Below, in pieces: positions 40,346 through 48,435 of a stretch of 62,365 bases of DNA. The stretch spans positions 1 to 62,365 of the forward strand of contig CAZKTO010000009.1 in assembly GCA_964555685.1 (NCBI GenBank), read 5' to 3'. Under the pieces are notes generated by a model that saw only the letters and a list, made by a program, of their open reading frames with translations, searched no databases and had not been told where the DNA came from. Numbering within the stretch: position 1 is the stretch's first letter; each line of letters begins with the position of its first letter. Origin of the DNA: CAZKTO01 sp964555685 (lineage in GTDB: Bacteria > Chloroflexota > Dehalococcoidia > SHYB01). Position numbers and translations under genes: made by a program.

Positions 40346-40728
40346 GGGCGCCCCCGAGGCCAGGCCGCAGGATTGACGGCGGCCGTCGCGCGGGCCGGGC
40401 CGGGGCTGATTGTACCGCGCCCCGGGAGCCGCGTACACCCAGTGCCCTTCGATTGTTCTGGGGAAACCTCTTTTGACAAAGAGGCTTTCCCCAGGCCCCT
40501 TCCAGAAAACTCTAGAGGTGGAGTAGCGAGGGGGGTGGGCCCTGGGGGCCCACCCCCCTCGCTACTCCACGCCTAAGGTTCTTTGGGAGGGTCTGGGAAC
40601 ACCTTTCTGTCAAGAAAGGGTTCCCAGGACAACCGAACGACCCTGGCTTTCCAGCCAGGGGGCCGGCGTGTATACTCCCCCTTCGGGCGCCCCTGCCCGG
40701 CGGGCGGGCACGGCGTCCGGAGGCCACC
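40346..40728. other. 383-bp divergent intergenic region dominated by repeat A2
   Basis: Between two divergent LLM genes. Repeat A2 covers 40440-40645, a CCCTGGCT-TTCC-AGCCAGGG hairpin covers 40641-40660, and TATACT (40671-40676) is a possible -10 for the right-hand gene. No gene seen. Confidence 0.65.
40440..40645. repeat. Repeat family A, full-length copy 2 (inverted relative to copy 1)
   Basis: CAGTGCCCTTCGATTGTTCT at the left, CGAACGACCCTG at the right. The central hairpin has six G and six C (AGGGGGGTGGG with CCCACCCCCCT) where copy 1 has five and five, a paired change that keeps the stem perfect. Arm hairpins with TTGACA loops are conserved. Confidence 0.75.
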
Positions 40729-41769
40729 TTGCAGGTATACACCTACCTCTCCTCGTCCCCCTTGGAACGGTGCGGCGCCGAGGCCCGCCAGGCCGAGGAG
40801 CTGGGGTATGAGGGCGCGACCGTCGGCGAGTCGTCCCACGACCCGTTCCTGCCCCTGGCGCTGGCGGCGGTCCAGACCTCCCGCTTGAAGCTGGGGACCA
40901 GCGTGGCCATCGCCTTCCCCCGTAGTCCCATGGTGGTGGCCAACGTGAGCTGGGACCTCCAGGCCCTCTCGCGGGGGCGGTTCGAGCTGGGCCTGGGGAC
41001 GCAGGTCAAGGGCCACAACGTGCGCCGGTTCAGCGTCCCCTGGGGGCCGCCCATCCCGCGCATGCGGGAGTACGCCCAGGCCCTGCGCGCCATCTGGGAC
41101 TGCTGGCAGAACGGGACCAAGCTCCGCTTCCACGGCGATCACTATAACTTCAGCCTCATGACGCCCATGTTCAACCCCGGGCCCATCGAGCACCCGCGCA
41201 TCCCCGTGCTCGTGGCCGCCGTGACGCCGGCCATGGGCCGCCTGGCCGGCGAGGTCATGGATGGCGTGCTGCTGCACCCCCTCTCGTCGCCCAAGTACCT
41301 GCGCGACGTGCTCGTCCCCGCCATCCACGAGGGCGCCCGGCGGGCTGGCCGGCCGCTGGACGGCTTCCAGATCGTCGGGGCCAACTTCATCGTCACGGGG
41401 CGCGCCGAGGCGGACCTGGCGAGGCGCAAGGAGGCCGTACGGCGACAGATCGCCTTCTACGCCTCCACCCGTACCTACCGGGTGGTGATGGATGCCCACG
41501 GCTGGGGGGAGACGGCGGACCGCCTGTTCCAGATGTCGCTCCAGGGCCAGACGGGCGGCGGCGAGGGGGTCTGGCAGGAGATGGCGCGGCTCATCACGGA
41601 CGAGATGCTGGACGAGTTCGCCGTCATCGCCACGTACGATAGCCTGGCGCCCCAGATCAGGCAGCGGCTGGGCGGGCTGCTCACCCGCATCGCGCTGCCG
41701 GCGGCCTCCGGCAGCCCCGGCGATCGGGAGGTCTACCGGGCGATGGTCCGCGAGCTGCAATCGAGCTAG
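40729..41769 (+). CDS. LLM-class F420-dependent oxidoreductase
   Basis: 346 aa from TTG, with CGGAGG 6 bp upstream. MQVYTYLSSSPLERCGAEAR, LGYEGATVGESSHDPFLPLA, RLKLGTSVAIAFPRSPMVVA, SRGRFELGLGTQVKGHNVRR and VPVLVAAVTP-like IPVLVAAVTPAMGRLAGEVM are features of the MSMEG_F420-type family (TIGR03617-like). The shortened N-terminus is normal for this subgroup. Repeat B2 starts 2 bp after its stop codon. Confidence 0.88.
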   Translation: MQVYTYLSSSPLERCGAEARQAEELGYEGATVGESSHDPFLPLALAAVQTSRLKLGTSVAIAFPRSPMVVANVSWDLQALSRGRFELGLGTQVKGHNVRRFSVPWGPPIPRMREYAQALRAIWDCWQNGTKLRFHGDHYNFSLMTPMFNPGPIEHPRIPVLVAAVTPAMGRLAGEVMDGVLLHPLSSPKYLRDVLVPAIHEGARRAGRPLDGFQIVGANFIVTGRAEADLARRKEAVRRQIAFYASTRTYRVVMDAHGWGETADRLFQMSLQGQTGGGEGVWQEMARLITDEMLDEFAVIATYDSLAPQIRQRLGGLLTRIALPAASGSPGDREVYRAMVRELQSS

Positions 41770-41770
41770 A

Positions 41771-41925
41771 GGAGCCGAGCATTGAGATCTAAACCAGAGT
41801 GCGGGGGAGCCTCGGACCTAACCCCCTTCCCTAAAGAGGAAGGGGGTATCGTCCCTCTCCCTTCAGGAGAGGGACAGGAGGGAGAGGTCCAGAGCGCCAG
41901 GTCGTTTAGGAACTTATGCATTCAT
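41771..41925. repeat. Repeat family B, copy 2 (155 bp, inverted)
   Basis: GGAGCCGAGCATTGA at the left to TTATGCATTCAT at the right; the reverse complement aligns with 19069-19285 end to end, lacking two internal hairpin segments. It fits almost exactly between the LLM stop codon (41769) and the ribosome binding site of the next gene. Confidence 0.65.
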
Positions 41926-41941
41926 CTATAGAGGAGCAGCC

Positions 41942-42886
41942 ATGACCGCGACGCGCAAGCCGCTGGGGTTCAGCGCCCCGCTCTTCCCCTACGACCGCTG
42001 GGGCGGAGTGCAGCCCATGGTCCGGGCCGTGCAGCGGGCCGAGGAGATGGGCTTCGCCGCCGTCCAGTTCCCGGAGCACATCGTCATGCCCGTCCGGCCC
42101 GACGTGCCGCCCGTCAGCGCCGTCTGGTACGACAACTTTGTGCTGGCCTCCCACATGGCGAGCCTCACGAAGAGCATCCGGCTCATCTTCAACGTGATGG
42201 TCGTCCCCTACCGGCCGCCGGTGCAGACGGCCAAGCTGATCTCGACGCTGGACGTGGTCTCCGGCGGGCGGCTCACCGTGGGGTGCGGCGCCGGCTGGCT
42301 CCGGGGCGAGTTCCGCGTCCTGGGCGTGCCTCACGCCGAGCGCGGCGCCCTCACGGACGAGTACCTGCGGGCCATGAAGGTCCTCTGGACGCAGGACAAC
42401 CCTGAGTTCCAGGGGAAGTACGTCTCCTTCTCGCGCCTGGCGTTCCTGCCCAAGTGCGTGCAGAAGCCCCATGTCCCCCTCTGGATCGGCGGCAGCGGTC
42501 CGCGTCCGCGGGCGCGCGTCATCGAGCTGGGCGATGGCTGGGCTCCCATGGTCGGCGAGCTGCCGGACCTCAAGCGCGACATCGCCACCGTGAAGGAGCT
42601 GGCGAAGGCCGCCGGCCGCGACCCGGAGCGCCTGGACTTCAGCTTCAGCATCGCGTTCGGGGAGCGCGACGAGACGTCCGAGAAGGCGCGCACCCACGCC
42701 TCCCAGGGCGCGGCCGAGCAGCGGCCCCTGGCCACAACGGCCGATGCGGTGATCGAGCTCGCAGGCCGCTACCGGGACGCCGGCTTCACGCACCTGGCCC
42801 TCAGCTTCAACTGGCGCACCGTGGCCGACTACGAGCGCCAGCTGGAGTGGTTCGCGGGCAAGGTAATGCCGGCGTTCAAGGGCTAA
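41942..42886 (+). CDS. LLM-class F420-dependent oxidoreductase
   Basis: 314 aa. GGAGCAGCC before ATG. FSAPLFPYDRWGGVQPMVRA, EEMGFAAVQFPEHIVMPVRP, IRLIFNVMVVPYRPPVQTAK, SGGRLTVGCGAGWLRGEFRV and HVPLWIGGSGPRPRARVIEL place it in the TIGR03619 F420 group. It follows another LLM gene after repeat B2, suggesting tandem paralogs acting on related substrates. Confidence 0.9.
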   Translation: MTATRKPLGFSAPLFPYDRWGGVQPMVRAVQRAEEMGFAAVQFPEHIVMPVRPDVPPVSAVWYDNFVLASHMASLTKSIRLIFNVMVVPYRPPVQTAKLISTLDVVSGGRLTVGCGAGWLRGEFRVLGVPHAERGALTDEYLRAMKVLWTQDNPEFQGKYVSFSRLAFLPKCVQKPHVPLWIGGSGPRPRARVIELGDGWAPMVGELPDLKRDIATVKELAKAAGRDPERLDFSFSIAFGERDETSEKARTHASQGAAEQRPLATTADAVIELAGRYRDAGFTHLALSFNWRTVADYERQLEWFAGKVMPAFKG

Positions 42887-43015
42887 CCGCCTAGGCGCCG
42901 CGCCCGTCGCCCCTGGCCGTTCGACCGCTCGCGCCCGCGAGCCCTGTCCGCGCCTTCGCCCCCCACCCACCCCCGCAAGTCGGGGTACCCGCTCCCCCAC
43001 AAGGGGGAGGGCTCT

Positions 43016-43044
43016 GTAGGGGCGGGTCTTAGACCCGCCCCTAC
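43016..43044. repeat. REP-like palindrome GTAGGGGCGGGTCT-T-AGACCCGCCCCTAC
   Basis: 14-bp perfect arms around one T. It shares the GTAGGGGC/GCCCCTAC base with the REPs around the RAYT gene (54769, 55101, 55451) and 59239. Confidence 0.7.
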
Positions 43045-43087
43045 GACTCTTCTGGGACCGCTCTTTGGGACGCTATCGAAAAGAGAA

Positions 43088-43114
43088 GAAGCCCCGGGGT
43101 CACCTGGGGCCTCT
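43088..43114 (-). terminator. Intrinsic terminator of the amidohydrolase gene
   Basis: Minus strand GAGGCCCCAGGTGACCCCGG followed by GGCTTC and TTCTCTTTTC: a GC-rich hairpin with a T-rich tail, 30-55 bp past the stop. Confidence 0.65.
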
Positions 43115-43143
43115 TGATCCGTCGCAGGTTCGCTAGCCCAGCG

Positions 43144-44271
43144 CTAGTTCACGTTCAGCCCGTAGAGCTTGGCGGCGTTATCGCGGACGATCTTGCGCCT
43201 CTCGTCTTCCGGGACGCCGCGCATCTCGTAGAAGAGCACCCGCTGGGAGTTGGGCCAGTCCGTCTGCACGTGCGGGTAGTCCGTCGACCACATGATGCGG
43301 TCGAGATTATAGCGGTGCCGCAGCTCCACGCCCAGCGGATCGGTGACGAAGGTGGCCCAGATCTGCTCGCGGAAGTACTCGCTGGGCATGCGCTTGAGGT
43401 GGACGCCGCTCTGGAAGCGGTGGCGCAGGAAGTTGTCGTCGATGGTCTCCAGGAAGAAGGGGATCCAGCCGATGCCCGTCTCGACCGCCACGACCTTGAG
43501 CTTGGGGTGCCTCTCGAAGAGGCCCATGTGGAGCATGTCCGCCAGGGGCTTGTAGACGCCGACGCCGAGGCGGTTCAGGAACGCGACGGTGGGATGGACG
43601 CCCTTGGAGGGCAGGCTGTTGCGACCGCTACCCTGGATGGCGCCGAAGAAGCCGAAGTGGATGTGAACGGGGTACTTCCAGTCCTGGACCTCGCTCCAGA
43701 AGCGGTCGTCGGTGGGGGAGGGATCGTTGGAGCCGTTGGGGTAGGCGCTGATGATGATGCCGCGGGCGCCCCGCGCCGCCACGCGCTTCCACTCCAGAAC
43801 CAGGTCCTCGACGCCCGTCGTCGGCATGATCGGCAGGCCGATGAGGCGGTCGGGCGCCACGGAGGAGAACTCGTGGAGCCAGTCGTTGTAGGCGCGCACG
43901 CAGGCGAGCTGCAGGTCGCGGTCGTTGGAGAAGGTGTGGGCGCCGGTGAGAGCGACGCCGGGATAGATAACCTGGGCCTGGACCATATCCAGGTCCATGT
44001 CCAGGAGGCGGGCGTGCGGCTCATAGTTCCCCTTGCGGATCTTCTCTTTCGCAACGCCGGAGGCATCGTACTCGGTCACCTGCAGGCCCGCGGCCGTCTG
44101 GAGCGCGATGGGCATGACGCGCTGCCCCTCGTTGACGGACCAGCCGACCTTGCCATCGGGCAGATCGACCCACTTGGGGACCTTGGCGCGCATGGACGCC
44201 GGCACGCGCGGCTCCCAGACGTCGCCGGGCTCGTTCACATGGCTATCGGCGTCGATGATCCGGTACTCCAC
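43144..44271 (-). CDS. Amidohydrolase-2 family metal-dependent hydrolase
   Basis: 375 aa from GTG 44271, preceded by GGAGG. YRIIDADSHVNEPGDVWEPR gives the first metal motif as HxxE; VRAYNDWLHEFSSVAPDRLI, YPVHIHFGFFGAIQGSGRNS, HPKLKVVAVETGIGWIPFFL and IMWSTDYPHVQTDWPNSQ follow. Same subgroup as the gene at 5539 (both end YPHxxxxWPNS). Ends NAAKLYGLNVN. Isolated on the minus strand with its own terminator. Confidence 0.87.
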   Translation of the reverse strand: MEYRIIDADSHVNEPGDVWEPRVPASMRAKVPKWVDLPDGKVGWSVNEGQRVMPIALQTAAGLQVTEYDASGVAKEKIRKGNYEPHARLLDMDLDMVQAQVIYPGVALTGAHTFSNDRDLQLACVRAYNDWLHEFSSVAPDRLIGLPIMPTTGVEDLVLEWKRVAARGARGIIISAYPNGSNDPSPTDDRFWSEVQDWKYPVHIHFGFFGAIQGSGRNSLPSKGVHPTVAFLNRLGVGVYKPLADMLHMGLFERHPKLKVVAVETGIGWIPFFLETIDDNFLRHRFQSGVHLKRMPSEYFREQIWATFVTDPLGVELRHRYNLDRIMWSTDYPHVQTDWPNSQRVLFYEMRGVPEDERRKIVRDNAAKLYGLNVN

Positions 44272-44433
44272 AGGGACCCTCCTTCGGCCGGCGCGGGCCA
44301 TCGCGGCGAGGGCGCGCGGGGCCGGCCCACCCTAGCTGTGAGGCATGGTAGCAGCGGAGGTGATGGCCGTCAAACGGGGGGGGCGCGGCCAGGGGCGATA
44401 CGCGGACGCAGGTGGCGATTCAAGAAGCTATCC

Positions 44434-44615
44434 GGCTCTGTTGAAATCATTTGGGATAGGTTTTTGTGTCATTCCGAGCGAAGCGAGGAATCTATCGCCT
44501 CGCTGAGAAGCGGCGCTAACGCTGTGAGACGATAGATTCCTCGTCGTCCCGATGGCATCGGAACTCCTCGGAATGACAAACAAACACACGCGGCGCGAGT
44601 GGTTTCAACAGAGCC
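44434..44615. repeat. MITE-like element C (182 bp) with 13-bp perfect terminal repeats
   Basis: GGCTCTGTTGAAA (44434-44446) and its reverse complement TTTCAACAGAGCC (44603-44615). Inner arms share TGTCATTCCGAG and GAGGAATCTATCG inverted. The flanks AAGCTATCC (44425-44433) and AAGCCATCC (44616-44624) match 8 of 9, consistent with a target duplication. The tips resemble IS6-family ends, from memory. Confidence 0.65.
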
Positions 44616-44645
44616 AAGCCATCCCGAAATGCGGTCATCAGATTA
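44616..44645. repeat. Repeat family D, copy 2 (left end only)
   Basis: AAGCCATCCCGAAATGC followed by GGTCATCAGATTA matches 26524-26554 except for one missing A. No right-hand terminal repeat is found nearby. Element C sits at its left edge. Confidence 0.55.
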
Positions 44646-44670
44646 CCGAGGCTTGCATTGATCGCTTCAC

Positions 44671-44770
44671 TGTCACCCTGCGTCCTTCCATGGAAGGACG
44701 CAGGGTCTGGGGTGGAGTCCCTCCCCGGCCCCAGATTCTTCGCCCGCCGCAGGCGGGCGAAGAATGACAC
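44671..44770. repeat. Repeat E: two perfect palindromes between TGTCA and TGACA
   Basis: ACCCTGCGTCCTTCCA with its exact complement (44675-44706, 16+16 bp) and ATTCTTCGCCCGCC-GCA-GGCGGGCGAAGAAT (44735-44765, 14+3+14). TGTCA at 44671 and TGACA at 44766 form the outer pair. Confidence 0.55.
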
Positions 44771-44901
44771 TTCCGTGCAAAGCCGGTCAAGGTCCGTCGT
44801 CCCCACCCCCGCCGGTGCGACCGGCCCTCGCATGTGGTAGGCTGGGCGCCGGCTCGCGCGGGGCGTTCGTGCCCTTCCGACGGCGGGCCGGGAGAGGTCC
44901 C

Positions 44902-45351
44902 ATGACGGGTGAGGCGTTCCACGTGGGGCAGGAGCTGCCCTCGGTCCAGCGCGCCGTGCCGGCCCTGGTCATGTTCTCGCGCCAGTGGGCCGGGACGAAC
45001 CCCGTCCACTGGGACCCATCGATGGCAGCGCGCCATGGCATGCCCGCGCCGGTCGTCACGGGCCAGGTCTCGGCGGCGCTCATCCAGCAGGCGTGCGTAC
45101 AGCTCCTGGGCGAGGCGATGTTCCGGGGCTCGGTCATGGACGTCCGGTTCCGGCGCCCCGTCTACCTGAACGACGTGCTGACGGCCGGCGGCCGGGTGAC
45201 CGAGGTCCGGCCCGAAGGGCCGGGCCAGCGCGTGGTCATCGAGGCCTGGTGCCGGAACCAGGACGGCGCGGAGGTGACGGCCGCCCGCGTGGAGGCGGTG
45301 ACGCCGGGCGCCGGGCAGGCGCGGCAGGGCCCCCGGCCTCCTTCGTCCTGA
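44902..45351 (+). CDS. MaoC-like hot-dog-fold acyl dehydratase
   Basis: 149 aa. Hydration/dehydration of an enoyl- or hydroxyacyl-CoA/ACP. The MaoC signature is clear: FSRQWAGTNPVHWDPSMAAR, HGMPAPVVTGQVSAALIQQ, with catalytic Asp/His candidates in NPVHWD. VRFRRPVYLNDVLTAGGRVT is the conserved second half. ATG with GGAGAGG upstream; a longer in-frame ATG at 44764 lies in repeat E and is rejected. Confidence 0.85.
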   Translation: MTGEAFHVGQELPSVQRAVPALVMFSRQWAGTNPVHWDPSMAARHGMPAPVVTGQVSAALIQQACVQLLGEAMFRGSVMDVRFRRPVYLNDVLTAGGRVTEVRPEGPGQRVVIEAWCRNQDGAEVTAARVEAVTPGAGQARQGPRPPSS

Positions 45352-45394
45352 GGCCGCGGCGGGGCGGGTCAGCCCCGCTATCAGGGGAGGCGTC

Positions 45395-45403
45395 TGCTAT
45401 AAT
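45395..45403 (+). promoter_or_regulatory. Extended -10 promoter of folC-fabF
   Basis: TGCTATAAT with no clear -35. It follows a GCGGGGC/GCCCCGC hairpin (45362-45379) that may end the MaoC transcript. The folC ATG is 45 nt downstream. Confidence 0.6.
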
Positions 45404-45447
45404 GACGCCACGCCTCTGGTGGCGCCCTTCTCTGGGATGGTCGGCTC

Positions 45448-46806
45448 ATGACCTACCGCCACGCCCTGGACTACGTCCTGGCCTTCGCCGACTACGAGCG
45501 GTCCCCCGCCGACCGCGTTCGGTACCGAGACTTTAACCTCGAGCGGGTGCGGGCCCTGCTCTCCTGCCTGGGCGATCCCGACGAGAGCTTTGGGTCGGTC
45601 CACGTGGCGGGCACCAAGGGCAAGGGGAGCACCTCGGCGATGGTGGCCTCCGTCCTGCGGGCGGCGGGCTACCGGACCGGCCTCTACACGTCGCCCCACC
45701 TGCATACGATCCGGGAGCGCATCGCCGTCGATGGCGATCCGGTATCGGAGCAGGAGTTCGCCGAAGGCGTCCAGGCGCTGGAGCCCCAGGCCGCCGCCCT
45801 CAACGCGCAGGGCGGTCTGGGCCGGCTGACCACCTTCGAGCTGCTCACGGCCCTGGCCTTCCTCCTGTTCCGCCGGCGGGGCGTCCAGGAGGCCGTCGTG
45901 GAGGTCGGCATGGGCGGCCGCCTCGACGCGACGAACGTCATCACGCCGCGGGAGGCCGCCATCACCAACATCAGCCTCGATCACACGGAGGTGCTGGGCG
46001 AGAGCATCGCCCAGATCGCCTTCGAGAAGGCCGCCATCATCAAGCCGGGCATCCCTGTCGTCACCGGGCCTCAGCTCCCGGAGGCGCTGGCGGTCATCGA
46101 GCGCACGGCGGCGGAGCGCGGGGCCCCGCTGACAGTGGTGGGGCGCGACGTGACCTGGGATGCCGGAGGGGGCGACCTGCGGGGTCAGAGCATCATCGTG
46201 CGGTCGCGGCGAGGCGAGCGGCGGCTGTGGGTGCCGCTCCTGGGCCCCTTCCAGCGCGAGAACGCCGCGACGGCCGTCGCCATCTGCGACGCGCTCGTGG
46301 AGCGGGGCCTGCGGATCTCGGAGGAGGCCCTGCGCGCCGGCATGGCCCAGGTATCGTGGCCAGGGCGGCTGGAGGTGCTGGCCACAGAGCCCCTGACGGT
46401 GGCGGACGGCGCCCACAACCCCCACTCGATGGCCCGGCTGGTGGAGGCGGTCCGGGAGGTATTCTCGTTCGAGCGCGTCATCGCCATCGTCGGCGTCGGA
46501 AGGACGAAGGACCTGGGGGGCATGCTGGACGCGCTGGCGGGCCTGCCGGTGAGGGTCATCGCCACCCAGAGCAGGAGTCCGCTGGCGGCGCCGGCCCGGC
46601 GGGTGCTGGAGGGCTGCTGGGCGCGGGGGTTGCCCGCCGAGCTGGCCCCGGACCCCGGGGCGGCGCTGGTCCGAGGGCGGGCGCTGGCGGGGCCGCGTGA
46701 TCTGGTGCTGGCCACGGGCTCCCTCTTCATCGTGGCCGAGGTCCGGGAGACGCTCAAGGGGATCGAGCCGGAGCGGTGCGCGCCCTGGCACGTCGGGGCC
46801 ATCTGA
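45448..46806 (+). CDS. folC: Bifunctional folylpolyglutamate/dihydrofolate synthase
   Basis: 452 aa. Adds glutamate to dihydropteroate and folates. P-loop HVAGTKGKGSTSAMVASVLR, YTSPHLHTIRERIAVDGDPV, EVGMGGRLDATNVITPREAA, TNISLDHTEVLGESIAQIAF and EKAAIIKPGIPVVTG, with C-terminal VADGAHNPHSMARL. FabF-like gene follows after 19 bp. Standard length and all ligase motifs present. Confidence 0.95.
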   Translation: MTYRHALDYVLAFADYERSPADRVRYRDFNLERVRALLSCLGDPDESFGSVHVAGTKGKGSTSAMVASVLRAAGYRTGLYTSPHLHTIRERIAVDGDPVSEQEFAEGVQALEPQAAALNAQGGLGRLTTFELLTALAFLLFRRRGVQEAVVEVGMGGRLDATNVITPREAAITNISLDHTEVLGESIAQIAFEKAAIIKPGIPVVTGPQLPEALAVIERTAAERGAPLTVVGRDVTWDAGGGDLRGQSIIVRSRRGERRLWVPLLGPFQRENAATAVAICDALVERGLRISEEALRAGMAQVSWPGRLEVLATEPLTVADGAHNPHSMARLVEAVREVFSFERVIAIVGVGRTKDLGGMLDALAGLPVRVIATQSRSPLAAPARRVLEGCWARGLPAELAPDPGAALVRGRALAGPRDLVLATGSLFIVAEVRETLKGIEPERCAPWHVGAI

Positions 46807-46825
46807 CATCCGCGAGAGGTATGGC

Positions 46826-48085
46826 GTGAGAGCACGAGGTCCGCGAGAGCGGGTGGTGGTGACGGGGATGGGGGCGCTGACGCCCCTGGGACAGTCGGTC
46901 GGCGAGTTCTGGCGTGGCCTGGTGGAGGGCCGGTCGGGCATCAGCCGGCTCACGCTGTGCGACCCCACGGGGTATCCCTGCACCTACGGCGGCGAGGTCA
47001 GGGGGTTCGAGCCGGAGCGGCACATCAACCCCAAGGCGGCCCGGCGTATGCCGCGCTTCGCCCAGCTCGCCGTGGTGGCGGCAGGCCAGGCCATCGAGCA
47101 CGCGAGGCTGGACCTCTCCAAGGAGGACCAGGAGCGGTGCGGTATCGTGCTGGGCAACGGCAACGGCGGCTACCCGGAGCTCGAGCAGGGGACCCGGACG
47201 CTGGTGGAGAAGGGTGGCATGCGCATCAGCCCCTTCTTCTTCCCCATGACGCTGCCCAACATTGCCGCCTCGCAGGTGAGCCTCACCTATGGTCTCAAGG
47301 GCTACAGCTCGACGGTCACGACGGCGTGCGCCGCGGGTACTCAGGCCATCGGCGAGGCGGCGGAGCTGATCCGCCGGGGCGCGGCCGACGTGGTCGTGAC
47401 GGGCGGCGTCGAGGCGGGCATCAGCCAGTTGGGGCTCGCGGGCTTCTGCGTCATGCGGGCCCTGAGCACCAGCCACAACGACGAGCCCGCCAAGGCGAGC
47501 CGGCCCTTCGATGCGAAGCGCGATGGCTTCGTGCCTGCGGAGGGGGCGGGTATCCTGGTGCTGGAGAGCCTGGCCCACGCCCAGGGCCGCGGCGCCCCCA
47601 TCCTGGCCGAGGTCCTGGGCTTTGGCGTCTCGTCGGACGCCTACCACGTCGTCCAGCCGGATGAGGACGGGGCCGGCGCCGCCCGGGCGATGACCTGGGC
47701 CCTCGCTGACGCCGGCCTGCACCTCTCAGAGGTCCACTACATCAACGCTCACGGGACCTCCACGCCCCTCAATGACGCCATCGAAACGCTGGCCATCAAG
47801 CGGGTCTTCGGCGAGGCGGCCTACATCGTGCCGGTGAGCGCCACCAAGTCGATGATCGGGCACGCCCTGGGCGGCGCCGGCGGCATGGAGGCGGTGGCCT
47901 GCATCCAGACGATCCTCCAGGGGGTCATCCACCCGACGGTGAACCAGGAGGAGCGGGACCCCCAGTGCGACCTGGACTACGTGCCCAACGTGGCCCGCCA
48001 GGCGCGGGTGGAGCACGTCCTCTCGAATAGCTTCGGCTTCGGCGGGCAGAACGCCTGCCTCGTCTTGGGCCGCTACCAGGACTAG
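46826..48085 (+). CDS. fabF: Beta-ketoacyl-ACP synthase II (KAS II)
   Basis: 419 aa from GTG 46826 (GAGAGG upstream). Condenses malonyl-ACP with acyl-ACP in fatty-acid synthesis. Catalytic Cys in VTTACAAGTQAIGEA, His in NAHGTSTPLNDAIE and His in KSMIGHALGGAGGMEAVACI form the KAS triad. RVVVTGMGALTPLGQSVGEF is the family start. It stands apart from other fab genes, so a role in a specialised lipid rather than bulk synthesis is possible. Confidence 0.93.
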   Translation: MRARGPRERVVVTGMGALTPLGQSVGEFWRGLVEGRSGISRLTLCDPTGYPCTYGGEVRGFEPERHINPKAARRMPRFAQLAVVAAGQAIEHARLDLSKEDQERCGIVLGNGNGGYPELEQGTRTLVEKGGMRISPFFFPMTLPNIAASQVSLTYGLKGYSSTVTTACAAGTQAIGEAAELIRRGAADVVVTGGVEAGISQLGLAGFCVMRALSTSHNDEPAKASRPFDAKRDGFVPAEGAGILVLESLAHAQGRGAPILAEVLGFGVSSDAYHVVQPDEDGAGAARAMTWALADAGLHLSEVHYINAHGTSTPLNDAIETLAIKRVFGEAAYIVPVSATKSMIGHALGGAGGMEAVACIQTILQGVIHPTVNQEERDPQCDLDYVPNVARQARVEHVLSNSFGFGGQNACLVLGRYQD

Positions 48086-48177
48086 AGGCGGTCGAGGGCT
48101 GCCGTAAGCGGGGTACCGCCCCTGGACTGGACTATTCCATGGCGCACGATTGGATCGCGCCCCGCGGAGACGCAGCG

Positions 48178-48435
48178 CTAGGTGATCGGAGCGGCGGGCG
48201 CCGCTGGGGCGGGCAGCATCCCCTCAAGGATGCGTTCCAGCGCCATGGAGTGGCTGCACGTCCCGTGGACCGGGAAGTAGTCGCAGGTGCAGCGCCAGGC
48301 GCCTTCGCGAAAGCTGAGCTCGTGCCACCGGTGGTCGCCGTGGAACCGGACCGTGAAGTTGCGGAACCGGACCCGGTCCCGCTCCTGGGCGTACCGCTTG
48401 GCCTTCTGAATCTTGCCGATGAGGCTGGAGTCCAT
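48178..48435 (-). CDS. Small SWIM zinc-finger protein
   Basis: 85 aa. CTCDYFPVHGTCSHSMALER is a complete CxC...CxH SWIM motif; the N-terminal part is basic (KIQKAKRYAQERDRVRFRNF). SWIM domains bind nucleic acid or protein partners. ATG 48435 chosen because the longer frame upstream lies in the promoter area of glnA. Convergent with fabF and divergent from glnA. Function unknown. Confidence 0.75.
   Translation of the reverse strand: MDSSLIGKIQKAKRYAQERDRVRFRNFTVRFHGDHRWHELSFREGAWRCTCDYFPVHGTCSHSMALERILEGMLPAPAAPAAPIT

Larger units (their letters stand above)
44272..44901. other. 630-bp intergenic region of nested repeats
   Basis: Between the divergent amidohydrolase and MaoC-like genes. It contains elements C (44434-44615), D2 (44616-44645) and E (44671-44770). 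The remaining approximately 130 bp before the MaoC start contains nothing I can name. Confidence 0.7.

Noticed and set aside
44434..44446. Assignment of element C to the IS6 family from its GGCTCTGTTGAAA tips
   Set aside because: The resemblance is from memory and 13 bp only; no transposase is present, so I report it as a MITE-like element without family.
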